A DNA stretch of 64,000 bases from positions 2,418,001-2,482,000 of the forward strand of contig NZ_CP119789.1 in assembly GCF_029338275.1 (NCBI RefSeq), in the 5' to 3' direction. Each line of letters begins with the position of its first letter. Position 1 is the first letter of the stretch. The position numbers were made by a program, and so were the translations under genes. Shown here in pieces: positions 52,250 to 59,873 of this stretch. This stretch comes from Haloarcula ordinaria (GTDB taxonomy: Archaea; Halobacteriota; Halobacteria; Halobacteriales; Haloarculaceae). The notes beneath the pieces were generated by a model, which was given only the letters and a program-made list of their open reading frames with translations, made no database searches and was not told where the DNA came from.

Positions 52250-52909
52250 CTATCGGAGGAACTGCGTTCGCATCATCCGCGATTCGACTTTACGGAGGTG
52301 CTCTGCGACAGTACTCGGTGCGCAGTCAAGTTCGGCGGCGATCTCCGCCTGACTGACAGTTCGAGGAATATCGTAGTAACCCCTGGTAACTGCCGTTTTG
52401 ACGACCTCACGCTGGCGGTCTGTGAGCCGGGCCTCGACAGCAGCCGTCGTATCTGCGAGGCCGCCTACAGCTTCGATGGTTACGTCAATCGGTGAGGGAA
52501 CGCTCTTCAATGCCTCCTGAAGTTCATCGTCAGGGCCAAACATCGAGAAAACAACGGTTCCATCCGGTTCGTACTTGACCGGCGGGACGACGAGGATTCC
52601 ACCCGACGTGACAGGAGCGAACATCTCTTGGAGTGGACCAGTCGTCGTGTCCCGGACGTACACGTAGAAGGACCGAGAATCAACGCGGGCCACGTCGTAG
52701 CCGATCACCTCCGGAATGTCTCCCATCGCCGTTTCGAGTGCGTCGGCGTCGCCTACGATGTAATGGAGAATTCCCAACGCATCGCCGGTGTAGTTCCACT
52801 GCAGCGCCGTCGCTCGCTCGACGAACGACGCCTCGGTCATCACACCGTACATCGGGTGAATGTCGCTCTCCTTCCCGTGGGCCGTGATACGCACGCGAGC
52901 GTGTTTCAT
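52250..52909 (-). CDS. HTH_10 (bacterio-opsin activator type) regulator
   Basis: This 219-aa protein has the haloarchaeal HTH_10 domain at its C-terminus (about residues 160-215: LTDRQREVVKTAVTRGYYDI, then TVSQAEIAAELDCAPSTVAEHLRK). The N-terminal about 150 residues form the BAT-type sensor region without obvious ligand motifs. It diverges from the NmrA-like gene across 84 nt containing a dyad (52910-52935) that could be its operator. Lower G+C than the surroundings fits acquisition by transfer. Confidence 0.9.
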   Translation of the reverse strand: MKHARVRITAHGKESDIHPMYGVMTEASFVERATALQWNYTGDALGILHYIVGDADALETAMGDIPEVIGYDVARVDSRSFYVYVRDTTTGPLQEMFAPVTSGGILVVPPVKYEPDGTVVFSMFGPDDELQEALKSVPSPIDVTIEAVGGLADTTAAVEARLTDRQREVVKTAVTRGYYDIPRTVSQAEIAAELDCAPSTVAEHLRKVESRMMRTQFLR

Positions 52910-52935
52910 AAGTTACACGACACGATTTATAACTT
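52910..52935. promoter_or_regulatory. Dyad AAGTTA-N14-TAACTT in the HTH_10/NmrA divergent promoter
   Basis: AAGTTA (52910-52915) and TAACTT (52930-52935) are exact inverted repeats flanking an ACACGACACG core. TATA-like TTTATAAC overlaps the right arm. The location directly before the HTH_10 start suggests autoregulation and control of the divergent reductase. Confidence 0.45.
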
Positions 52936-52993
52936 AAACCCACCGAGTGGAATCGGCAGTAGCCACTCTGTTCGAGGCACCGAACCCGTAGGT

Positions 52994-53809
52994 ATGGTTC
53001 GAACGCTGGTGACCGGAGCAACCGGCACACTCGGGACAGCCCTCCAGTCGCGCCTCACCGAGGCAGGCCATACTGTTCGGGCGGCAAGCCGCTCGCCGCC
53101 GGACGAGAGTACGGCGGACGTCGAGTGGGTCGCTCTCGATCTGGCTGAAGGCACGGGGATTCAGTCAGCGCTCGAAGACGTTGATGCCGTCATCCACGCG
53201 GCGACGGCCCCGCAGGGCGACACCAAGGCAGTTGACGTTGCGGGGACGGATCGCCTTTTGGAAGCCGCGGTAGAAGCTGACATCGAGAATTTCGTCTATC
53301 CCTCCATCGTCGGAATCGACGACATCCCCTTCTCCTACTACGAGCACAAGCGTACCGCCGAGATCGCAGTCGAGACCAGCAACCTCCCGACGACAATCGT
53401 TCGTGCGACGCAATTTCACTCGTTCGTCGCAGAGTTGCTTGACTTTGTGGCGAAGCTCCCCATATGGCCCCTCCCGACAAGGATTCAGGTTCAGCCGGTC
53501 GATGTCCGCGAGGTTGCAGATTGTCTCGTGGATTATGCGACGGAGACAGCTGCGGGTCGAACTGACCCTGTTGGTGGGCCGGAGGTCCATTCAGTGGGTG
53601 ACCTCGCACGGGCGTACCGTCGTGCGCGGGAGTTACGCCGACCGATACTCAGAGTTCCACTCCCTGGTGGAACGACCGCGGCGTTTCGAGCTGGCCACGC
53701 GACCTGCCCGGAGCACGCAGTCGGGAGCGTCACGTGGAACGAGTGGCTCACAGAACAGTACGCGAGCGACACCGACGACCTGAGACGGCACAAGCAGGCC
53801 GCGGTGTGA
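52994..53809 (+). CDS. NmrA-like / atypical SDR NAD(P)-binding reductase
   Basis: This 271-aa protein has the glycine motif VTGATGTLGTALQSRL at the N-terminus, AASRSPPDEST as the NADP-reading loop, VIHAATAP, and YEHKRTAEIAVETSNLPTTIVRATQFH. The segment FSYYEHK keeps a Tyr and Lys in YxxxK-like spacing, as in NmrA-type reductases (quinone or flavin reductase relatives). The start at 52994 follows the divergent promoter; the in-frame extension runs antisense through the regulator. It is probably the target of the adjacent HTH_10 protein. Composition again suggests import. Confidence 0.87.
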   Translation: MVRTLVTGATGTLGTALQSRLTEAGHTVRAASRSPPDESTADVEWVALDLAEGTGIQSALEDVDAVIHAATAPQGDTKAVDVAGTDRLLEAAVEADIENFVYPSIVGIDDIPFSYYEHKRTAEIAVETSNLPTTIVRATQFHSFVAELLDFVAKLPIWPLPTRIQVQPVDVREVADCLVDYATETAAGRTDPVGGPEVHSVGDLARAYRRARELRRPILRVPLPGGTTAAFRAGHATCPEHAVGSVTWNEWLTEQYASDTDDLRRHKQAAV

Positions 53810-53887
53810 CCCTCGACCATCACATCGTCCACTCGCATATAACTCGTCTATGACCCCTTAGAAGTAGTTCAGCGGACCTGAATCAGA

Positions 53888-54826
53888 CTACTGGAGGCGA
53901 GCAGTTATCTGATCGTCTCCTTCCTCGACTTGGACGAGACCGTCGTCGGCGAGGTCCGAAAGGAGACCTCGCAACCACTCTCGTCCGTGTTCCCCATCAG
54001 GAGTGTAATCCACTCGGATCCGATGACCAAGTGTGTCCAGATCCATCTCGTCGTGTTCACCGAGAAGCCGAACGATCCGCCCGCGGAACTGGCGACGGCT
54101 TCCCTCGAAGCTCGGTTGGGTTGGTACATCCGGCGCGGTGAAGTCGCCGGTCTGGTACGCGTGACACCACTCGCGCCACGGGCAACCGGCCTCATCGCAC
54201 CGAGGCGTCTTCCCGCAGGCGACACCACCGAGTTCCATAATCGCGTTATTCCAGATTCGAGACTCTCCGGGCGGCATAAGGGCGTTCGCAACGGTTTCGT
54301 AGTCCGGATCGTCCGCATTATGGATTTCCGCAAACGCGCGATAGAGCACCCGTTTGACGTTGGTATCTATCACCGCCCCGCCGTTGTTGAACGCGAACGA
54401 CGCGACGGCGTTGGCGGTGTACGGTCCGACGCCCATCAGCTCCGTGAGGCCTTCCGGGTCACGCGGCCACTCGCCGTCGTACTCCGCTGTGACCTGGCGA
54501 GCGGCCTCGTGGAGGTACTTCGCCCGGTTGTTGTAGCCCAGCGAGTGGTCGGTCCAGAAGCCGACGACCTCCGCCCGGTCGGCCGCAGCGAGGGCGTCGA
54601 CAGTGGGCCACTCCTCGAGGAAGTCCTCCCAGGCGGCGACCACGCGGTCGAGCTGCGTCTGCTGGCTCATCACCTCCGAGACGAGAATCCGATAGGGGTC
54701 GTCGGTCTGGCGCCACGGATAGTCCCGGTGGCCGTCCTCGTACCACTCGACGAGTGCCCGCTGGACCGCCGACGGGTCGGCCGGCACGTCGCCGGGCAGG
54801 TCCGTCGCTGGCGACTGGTCGGTCAT
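53888..54826 (-). CDS. mutY: A/G-specific adenine glycosylase MutY (chimeric)
   Basis: This 312-aa HhH-GPD DNA glycosylase removes adenine opposite 8-oxoG. Catalytic Glu51 sits in SEVMSQQTQL, the HhH is LMGVGPYTANAVASF, and catalytic Asp154 is in AVIDTNVKRV. Four cysteines for the [4Fe-4S] cluster lie in CGKTPRCDEAGCPWREWC. A C-terminal winged-helix-like region follows. The 5' half (54345-54826) uses G+C-rich codons; the 3' half (53888 to about 54344) uses visibly more A/T, and a second native-looking 3' half sits at 51708-52175. I infer a chimera formed by recombination that kept the gene functional. Confidence 0.93.
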   Translation of the reverse strand: MTDQSPATDLPGDVPADPSAVQRALVEWYEDGHRDYPWRQTDDPYRILVSEVMSQQTQLDRVVAAWEDFLEEWPTVDALAAADRAEVVGFWTDHSLGYNNRAKYLHEAARQVTAEYDGEWPRDPEGLTELMGVGPYTANAVASFAFNNGGAVIDTNVKRVLYRAFAEIHNADDPDYETVANALMPPGESRIWNNAIMELGGVACGKTPRCDEAGCPWREWCHAYQTGDFTAPDVPTQPSFEGSRRQFRGRIVRLLGEHDEMDLDTLGHRIRVDYTPDGEHGREWLRGLLSDLADDGLVQVEEGDDQITARLQ

Positions 54827-54910
54827 CCCGCGGGAGTTGGGCTGGTCCCGATATGGGCCTGGCGGTCGCCAAGCGGACGGAGCGGTCAGGGAATGCTCCG
54901 GCCCGTCGCG

Positions 54911-56776
54911 TCACTCGAACGGGTCGTCGGACTCGGCGGGCTCGTCGACCACGTCGGCGAAGACGAACATGGCCCCGTCCTCGTAGGGCCTGTCGACGAA
55001 GAGCCGCCAGCCGTGGGCCTGCGCGATAGTCTGGACGATAGAGAGGCCGAGGCCGGTGCCGTCCTCGGTGGTCGTGTATCCGTACTCGAAGACATCGTCG
55101 ACGTCCTCGTCCGGGATTCCGGGCCCGTCGTCGGTGACGTAGAAGCCGTCGTCGAGGCTCCCGACCTCCAGCACGACATCGTCACCCACGTGGTCGATGG
55201 CGTTGCGGAAGAGGTTCTCGAACACCCGGAGCAGCCGCGACCGGTCGGCGACGATAGTCCGGTCACCAGTGACGGTGAGTGTCGCCGCTCCGCTGTCGAC
55301 GGACTCCCACGCGTCCTCGGCGATGGCTCTGAGTGAGACGGGAGACGGGTCCTCGACGACGCTACCCTCGCGAGCGAGCGCCAGCACGTCCTGGATTATC
55401 GCGTCGATTCGCTCGTGGGCGTGGTCGATCTGCTCGACGTGCTCCGCGAGTTCGCTCCGCGCGGGCTCGTCCAGTGATTCGACCGCCGCTTCGAGCAGTT
55501 CGACCCGCCCACGGGCCACGGTCAGCGGGTTCCGGAGGTCGTGGCTCACCGTCGAGGCGAACTGCTCGAGCCGCTCATTCTGTCGTTCCAGTTCCCGGTT
55601 CGACTGCTCGGCGGCCCGCCGGGCGTCCTCCGCCTCTCGAATCTGCTCTCGCAGGGCGTCGCGCATGCTGTCGAGTGAGTCGTAGAGGCGGCCGATTTCG
55701 TCCTCACGGTCCGTCTCGAGGTCGACCGCCAGGTCGCCACGCTCCATCGCCTCCGTCCGGTTCCGGAGGTCGACGAGCGGCGTTACGGCCCGCTTGCCGA
55801 ACACGACACCGGCGAGCGAGAGCGAGAGGAGCGCCGTGCCGACGAGCACCACGATGGTCTGGCGCACCTCGATGGCCGAGTGATAGAGCACGGACTGCTC
55901 GACGCTACTGACCGCGACCCAGGGAGTGTCCGCCACCGGGGCGTACGCCAGTACGTCGTCGTCGCGCTCGTCAGTCGTCGTGACGCCGGCCCGCGCCGCC
56001 TGGACGTTCGACTCGTCGACCGGCAGAACCGGTGACTCGGCGTCGGCCTCGAACACCGGCGCTCCGGAGGCGTTCAGTAGCACCGTCGTCTCGCGGTCGG
56101 AGACCTGAAGTAGTCGACGCTGTTCCGCGACGGACGCGACCAGGACGAGCACGCCCGACCCGTTCCGGACTGGACTGGCGAACGACAGCACCTGCGCGCC
56201 GCCGCGTTCGTACGTGTGTCCGGAGACCGCGACGGCGGACGGGGCGGTGCCTCTCTCCGTGACCTCGCCGGCGAGCGTGTCCCAGTCCGACTGGCGCGGG
56301 ATGCCCGTCCGCGTGACGGAGGCGTTCGTGCTGGCGACGACACGCGGGTCGCTGGCCGAGGTGTCGACGTAGTGCAGCTCGACCACAGACCCGGTCGCGG
56401 TCACCGTCGCCTCTCGCAGGTACTGGGTGACCGCCGTCGGGTCGGCCTCGAACGCGCCTTCGGCGGCGTAGTCGCGGACGTGGGCCTCGAGGCTCGTCCG
56501 CCACTCGGCGACCGAGGCGGCCTTCCGCTCGGTACGAGTCTCTAAGTTCTCCGTCGCCTCGGCCGAGAGGTGGCTGTAGGTCTGGACGTAGCTCACCGCG
56601 CCGGCAGTCGAGACGAACAGGACAATCAGGAGGAGCACCAGCGCGAATTTCGCGACGTACCGGCGCTTGAGGACGTCCAGCGGTTGTCTATCGGACGAGT
56701 CGGGACGGCAGTCGCTCCCCGACCCATCCGCAGCAGTCACCGCGTCAGAGGACCCATCCCCCGCTTGTCGTGCCAT
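54911..56776 (-). CDS. Cache/HAMP membrane sensor histidine kinase
   Basis: This 621-aa kinase has transmembrane helix 1 at about 43-65 (FALVLLLIVLFVSTAGAVS), an extracellular Cache-like domain to about 305, and helix 2 (QTIVVLVGTALLSLSLAGVVF). HAMP (VTPLVDLRNRTEAMERGDLAVDL), a short coiled coil and HisKA with FASTVSHDLRNPLTVARGR follow. The ATPase domain shows the N-box FENLFRNAIDHVG, VTDDGPGIP and GTGLGLSIVQTIAQAHG. All catalytic boxes are intact. No response regulator is adjacent. It starts at 56776 and is divergent from the 108-aa gene. Confidence 0.93.
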   Translation of the reverse strand: MARQAGDGSSDAVTAADGSGSDCRPDSSDRQPLDVLKRRYVAKFALVLLLIVLFVSTAGAVSYVQTYSHLSAEATENLETRTERKAASVAEWRTSLEAHVRDYAAEGAFEADPTAVTQYLREATVTATGSVVELHYVDTSASDPRVVASTNASVTRTGIPRQSDWDTLAGEVTERGTAPSAVAVSGHTYERGGAQVLSFASPVRNGSGVLVLVASVAEQRRLLQVSDRETTVLLNASGAPVFEADAESPVLPVDESNVQAARAGVTTTDERDDDVLAYAPVADTPWVAVSSVEQSVLYHSAIEVRQTIVVLVGTALLSLSLAGVVFGKRAVTPLVDLRNRTEAMERGDLAVDLETDREDEIGRLYDSLDSMRDALREQIREAEDARRAAEQSNRELERQNERLEQFASTVSHDLRNPLTVARGRVELLEAAVESLDEPARSELAEHVEQIDHAHERIDAIIQDVLALAREGSVVEDPSPVSLRAIAEDAWESVDSGAATLTVTGDRTIVADRSRLLRVFENLFRNAIDHVGDDVVLEVGSLDDGFYVTDDGPGIPDEDVDDVFEYGYTTTEDGTGLGLSIVQTIAQAHGWRLFVDRPYEDGAMFVFADVVDEPAESDDPFE

Positions 56777-56927
56777 GATGGTACGTCGCCGAGGACCGGT
56801 CGGCGGCGTAGTTACACTTCCGTACTGCGTATTTGATTTTAAGCGTTGTCATGTAGGACTGATAGAACGACCGACCGCGGGCGCGCGAGTCGCAAGGTGT
56901 TTCTTCGGCCCGCCGCTGGGTTGGCAC

Positions 56928-57254
56928 ATGACTCTGGAAGACCTGCAAACGGACGTCACGGACGCCTACTCCGACTTCGACGACGAACTCGGCGTCGCGC
57001 TCGACCGCGAGACGAAGAACGAGCTGGCGATGCTGTCAGTCGCGCTGGACCCCGAGGACACCGACGAACTGGTCCGACGGGCGGTGCACATGCTGTTCCA
57101 GTCGGCGGTCGAACGCGGCTCGCTCGACTTCCACCTCCGGTCGGGGTACGACTGCACCTACGACGAGTACCTCTCGGGGATGAGTTACGACGAGATGACC
57201 GGGGGCCAGTTCCCCCAGCAGGACGACAACGACGACCGACGCTACCAGTTCTGA
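56928..57254 (+). CDS. Haloarchaeal conserved hypothetical protein (108 aa)
   Basis: This 108-aa acidic soluble protein opens MTLEDLQTDVTDAYSDFDDE and contains VALDPEDTDELVRRAVHMLFQ and YDCTYDEYLSGMSYDEMTGG. The start at 56928 follows the G+C-rich intergenic region; the upstream extension overlaps the kinase promoter. It appears helical without metal or nucleotide motifs. No function was recognised. Confidence 0.78.
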   Translation: MTLEDLQTDVTDAYSDFDDELGVALDRETKNELAMLSVALDPEDTDELVRRAVHMLFQSAVERGSLDFHLRSGYDCTYDEYLSGMSYDEMTGGQFPQQDDNDDRRYQF

Positions 57255-57272
57255 ACGGCTCGTGGCCGGCGA

Positions 57273-57392
57273 CTAGGCGAGGAGGACGACGGCGGTCAGG
57301 CTCCCGGCGGCCAGCACGGCAGCACTCCACAAGGCGACGCGGCGAGCCAGCTGCCGGTTCGGGCCGCCCCCATGGAGCGGTATTGACGCCAC
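57273..57392 (-). CDS. Possible 39-aa single-span membrane protein
   Basis: A GTG-initiated frame encodes MASIPLHGGGPNRQLARRVA followed by LWSAAVLAAGSLTAVVLLA-stop. It has a positively charged stretch before a hydrophobic helix. It fills the gap between the 108-aa gene and the AI-2E transporter on the opposite strand. No ribosome-binding site or clear TATA box was found, so it may be spurious. Confidence 0.3.
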   Translation of the reverse strand: MASIPLHGGGPNRQLARRVALWSAAVLAAGSLTAVVLLA

Positions 57393-57425
57393 AGTTTTTT
57401 GCGCACCCCAGTGAAAGGTCCTGAC

Positions 57426-58691
57426 ATGGCCTCTTACGACGTCGACGTAGACTGGCCCCGGGCCTTCTGGATCGGCTTCGGGGCCGTCTTGGCGGCTGTC
57501 CTCCTGTTCGTCCTCTACTCGTTCATCGGGACGTTCGTCTTCGGGGTGTTCCTCTACTACGCGACACGTCCCCTCTACCGGCGCATCTACGGGCGCATCC
57601 GTCAGCGGACGCTCGCGGCTATCATCTCGCTGTCGCTGCTCGCCCTCCCGATAATCATACTTCTGTACTACACTATCGCCATCGCGCTCCAGGAGTTCGG
57701 TCGCTTCGCCGAGTCGGCGGAGTTCGGCCCGATAGAAGAGTACGCCTCCCCGTACGTCAACGTCTCCGAAGTCGTCCAGAACCCGCAGGCGCTCGTCGAT
57801 AGCGCCGGTGGTACCGGCGTGTTCGTCGACTCAGCCACGCAGCTGCTCGATTTTCTCGGCCTCGTCGGAACCGGGCTCATCCACGGCTTCGTCATGCTGG
57901 CGTTCGCGTTCTACATGCTCCGGGACGGCGGCCGGTTCGCCGAGTGGTGCAAGAACTATCTGGACCACCGGGGCAACCTGGACCGGTACTTCGCCGAGGT
58001 GGACCGCAGTTTCGACCGCGTGTTCTACGGGAACATCCTCAACGCCATCGTGACGGGAGCCATCGGTGCCATCGCGTTCAGTCTGGTCGACGCCGTTGCA
58101 CCGGCCGGCCTCTCGGTTCCCTACCCGGCGCTGACAGGCTTGCTCGCCGGGGCGGCCAGTCTCATCCCCATCATCGGGATGAAGATCGTCTACGTTCCGA
58201 TGGCCGGCTTCCTCGCGGTCGAGGCAGGCCTCCAGGGTGAGGGGTGGTGGTTCGTCGCCCTGTTCGTCGTCGTCGCGCTCGTCGTCGTCGACACGATTCC
58301 GGACCTCATCATCCGGCCGTACGTCTCGGGCGGCGGGTCGCTGAAAATCGGGCCGTTGGGGACGAAACCCGACCAGTTCGAGGACCAACCCGGCCTGCAT
58401 ACGGGGACGCTGATGTTCGCGTACATCCTGGGACCGTTCCTGTTCGGGTGGTACGGCATCTTCCTGGCCCCGATGATTCTCGTCCTGGTGGTGCACTTCG
58501 CGCGGTTCGTCCTGCCGGAGCTTTTACAGGGGAGACCCATCAAGCCAGGTGCCGTCGACCCGACGAATCTCGCGGGGACGGAGGCGGACCTGCTGGAGAA
58601 CGATTCAGCGAGCGACCAGACAGACGAGACGGGGCCGAGTTCGAAGAGTAGCGGTGGCCCGCGAGCGACAGGCGACCCAGCCAGCGAGTGA
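57426..58691 (+). CDS. AI-2E-family transporter (PF01594)
   Basis: This 421-aa membrane protein has paired N-terminal helices (FWIGFGAVLAAVLLFVLYSF), a polar segment (about 90-145), then helices including GLIHGFVMLAFAFYMLRDGG (the family's conserved FxLxRDG), LNAIVTGAIGAIAFSLVDA, GLLAGAASLIPIIGMKIVYVP and VVVDTIPDLIIRPYVSG. The PxIGxxIV/PxL pattern is diagnostic. Haloarchaeal members may move Na+/H+ or small molecules; autoinducer-2 itself is not expected. The C-terminal about 50 residues are polar and acidic. A PadR regulator converges from downstream. Confidence 0.9.
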   Translation: MASYDVDVDWPRAFWIGFGAVLAAVLLFVLYSFIGTFVFGVFLYYATRPLYRRIYGRIRQRTLAAIISLSLLALPIIILLYYTIAIALQEFGRFAESAEFGPIEEYASPYVNVSEVVQNPQALVDSAGGTGVFVDSATQLLDFLGLVGTGLIHGFVMLAFAFYMLRDGGRFAEWCKNYLDHRGNLDRYFAEVDRSFDRVFYGNILNAIVTGAIGAIAFSLVDAVAPAGLSVPYPALTGLLAGAASLIPIIGMKIVYVPMAGFLAVEAGLQGEGWWFVALFVVVALVVVDTIPDLIIRPYVSGGGSLKIGPLGTKPDQFEDQPGLHTGTLMFAYILGPFLFGWYGIFLAPMILVLVVHFARFVLPELLQGRPIKPGAVDPTNLAGTEADLLENDSASDQTDETGPSSKSSGGPRATGDPASE

Positions 58692-58704
58692 GCGGCCGGC
58701 GGTT

Positions 58705-58980
58705 TCAGAGCTCGACGTACTGGTCTTCCCACTCGCGTCGGGCGTCGATTTCGCGACGGCCGCGGCGAGTCAGCGTGTAGAAGTTGGTCCGACGGTCGCG
58801 CTGCCCCTTCTCGACGAGGCCCTTGTCGACGAGCGTGTCCAGGTTCGGGTAGAGTCGACCGTGGTGAATCTCTTTCTCGTAGTACGCTTCCAGTTCTTCC
58901 TTTATCGCGAGGCCGTGTGGTTCTTCTCTCCCGGAGATGACGTAGAGGAGGTCTCGCTGGAATCCTGTGAGGTCGTGCAT
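58705..58980 (-). CDS. PadR-family transcriptional regulator
   Basis: This 91-aa winged-helix protein reads DLTGFQRDLLYVISG, then EIHHGRLYPNLDTLVDKGLVEKG and TNFYTLTRRGRREIDARREW, the canonical PadR pattern without the long C-terminal dimerisation helix. It would act as a dimer on a nearby promoter, probably its own or that of the AI-2E gene. An AT-rich promoter (GTTAAATG on the minus strand, about 59015-59022) lies upstream. Confidence 0.9.
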   Translation of the reverse strand: MHDLTGFQRDLLYVISGREEPHGLAIKEELEAYYEKEIHHGRLYPNLDTLVDKGLVEKGQRDRRTNFYTLTRRGRREIDARREWEDQYVEL

Positions 58981-59193
58981 CAGTACGTTCTAGTATTCTG
59001 TTAGTGTCTGAATCATTTAACTATGTCGTCCCGATAGGTGTCGGTGCCCGTGACAGGCCCGTATGCGGGGCTATTCGAGCTGTGAAACCTCCTTCAGTCA
59101 ATCATCACGGCCCGTCAGATCTCGTCAGAAGGATTTCATTCTCGACAAAGGGTGCGCCGACGGGATTATTAACTTGGCTGACAAACTCAACGT

Positions 59194-59466
59194 ATGCCCG
59201 AAGAAGTGCTTTTCGAGAGCGAACGGAAGATGGACCGAGGCGCCGTCGCGGAGTACCTCCGAACCCTCGCCGACAACCTGGACACGGGGTCCGACGTCAC
59301 CCTCCGAGCTGGCGACCAGTCGGTGACGCTCCACCCGCCGTCACACGTCGAGTTCGAGGTCAAAGCGGAACGCGAGGGGCCCGCCGACGGCGACGGCGAA
59401 CTGAGTATCGAGGTCGAACTGGAGTGGCCGGAGAACCCCAGCGACGACGCACTCGAAATCGAGTGA
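59194..59466 (+). CDS. Amphi-Trp domain protein
   Basis: This 90-aa protein matches the amphi-Trp (TIGR04354) family: MPEEVLFESERKMDRGAVAEYLRTLADNL, VTLRAGDQSVTLHPP, VEFEVKAERE and ELEWPEN with the conserved Trp near the C-terminus. Its function is unknown. A TATA-like GATTATTAAC (about 59163-59172) is placed for a leaderless mRNA. Confidence 0.88.
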   Translation: MPEEVLFESERKMDRGAVAEYLRTLADNLDTGSDVTLRAGDQSVTLHPPSHVEFEVKAEREGPADGDGELSIEVELEWPENPSDDALEIE

Positions 59467-59509
59467 GAACAGCGCGGCTGCCTGTTATTGGTGGAGCGAA
59501 GTAAGTGGA

Positions 59510-59536
59510 AAGCGGTCGCCAAAAATGCGACCGCTT
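59510..59536. repeat. Perfect 10-bp hairpin
   Basis: AAGCGGTCGC, loop CAAAAAT, GCGACCGCTT. It lies 43 nt past the amphi-Trp stop and could also serve as that gene's terminator. Confidence 0.8.
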
Positions 59537-59559
59537 GCCGCCCTGAATTGGTCCCCGCT

Positions 59560-59587
59560 GACGCTTCGGCCCTCCAAGCGAAGCGTC
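59560..59587. repeat. Perfect 9-bp hairpin
   Basis: GACGCTTCG pairs with CGAAGCGTC around a 10-nt loop, 23 nt from the first hairpin. Confidence 0.78.
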
Positions 59588-59667
59588 ACGTGAAGACTGG
59601 TGGGAGAATAACTTAAAAGTACCGGCACCGGCTCAGACCTGTTATCTGCCACACGTGAACCGCCGGG

Positions 59668-59814
59668 TCAGATGTGTTCCTCCTCGAGGACCCAGCCGAG
59701 CGCGCGTTTGTAGTGCGTGAACAGCATCCGCACGCGTTCGTGATTCATGTCCCCGCTGTCCAGCTGCTCGGCGAGGTACTCGTACTGCTCTCTGATTTCG
59801 GCCTCCGAGCGCAT
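59668..59814 (-). CDS. 48-aa conserved-looking small helical protein
   Basis: This short gene encodes MRSEAEIREQYEYLAEQLDS, GDMNHERVRMLFTHYKRALG and WVLEEEHI. It is charged, entirely helical in pattern and clearly codon-biased like its neighbours. It has a normal ATG (59814) and TGA, and is divergent from the zinc-ribbon gene across 59 nt. No family recognised. The RxMLFTHYKRALGWVL core resembles a small dimerisation helix. Confidence 0.7.
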   Translation of the reverse strand: MRSEAEIREQYEYLAEQLDSGDMNHERVRMLFTHYKRALGWVLEEEHI

Positions 59815-59873
59815 GACGTCGCCTACACGGCGAGCGCGGAACAATCTTGAGGCCAGGGCGACGAGGGGGAGAT

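Larger units (their letters stand above)
52162..54344. mobile_element. Putative imported segment recombined into mutY
   Basis: About 2.2 kb of visibly lower G+C DNA lies between the two mutY 3' ends. It contains an HTH_10 regulator, an NmrA-like reductase and the 3' part of the intact mutY. Both edges fall at the same mutY position: the shared sequence around CGATAG ends at 52161 on the left and 54344 on the right. No integrase, transposase or inverted repeats were seen, so homologous recombination with foreign DNA is favoured over a true mobile element. Boundaries are approximate. Confidence 0.55.
59480..59590 (-). ncRNA. Candidate small structured RNA with two hairpins
   Basis: The intergenic DNA holds two strong stems: a perfect 9-bp stem (GACGCTTCG 59560-59568 with CGAAGCGTC 59579-59587) and a perfect 10-bp stem (AAGCGGTCGC 59510-59519 with GCGACCGCTT 59527-59536). 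On the minus strand a TATA-like ACTTTTAAGT (59620-59611) lies about 26 nt before the first stem, so a transcript would begin at a hairpin and end in one. No ORF is present. Extent and expression are inferred; the stems could instead be terminators. Confidence 0.35.

Noticed and set aside
51708..54826. An insertion sequence or prophage as the cause of the mutY duplication
   Set aside because: No transposase, integrase, terminal repeats or target-site duplication was found; recombination through shared mutY sequence explains it better.
59063..59326. An 87-aa plus-strand frame over the amphi-Trp gene start
   Set aside because: It overlaps the amphi-Trp gene in another frame, spans its promoter and shows no coding character.
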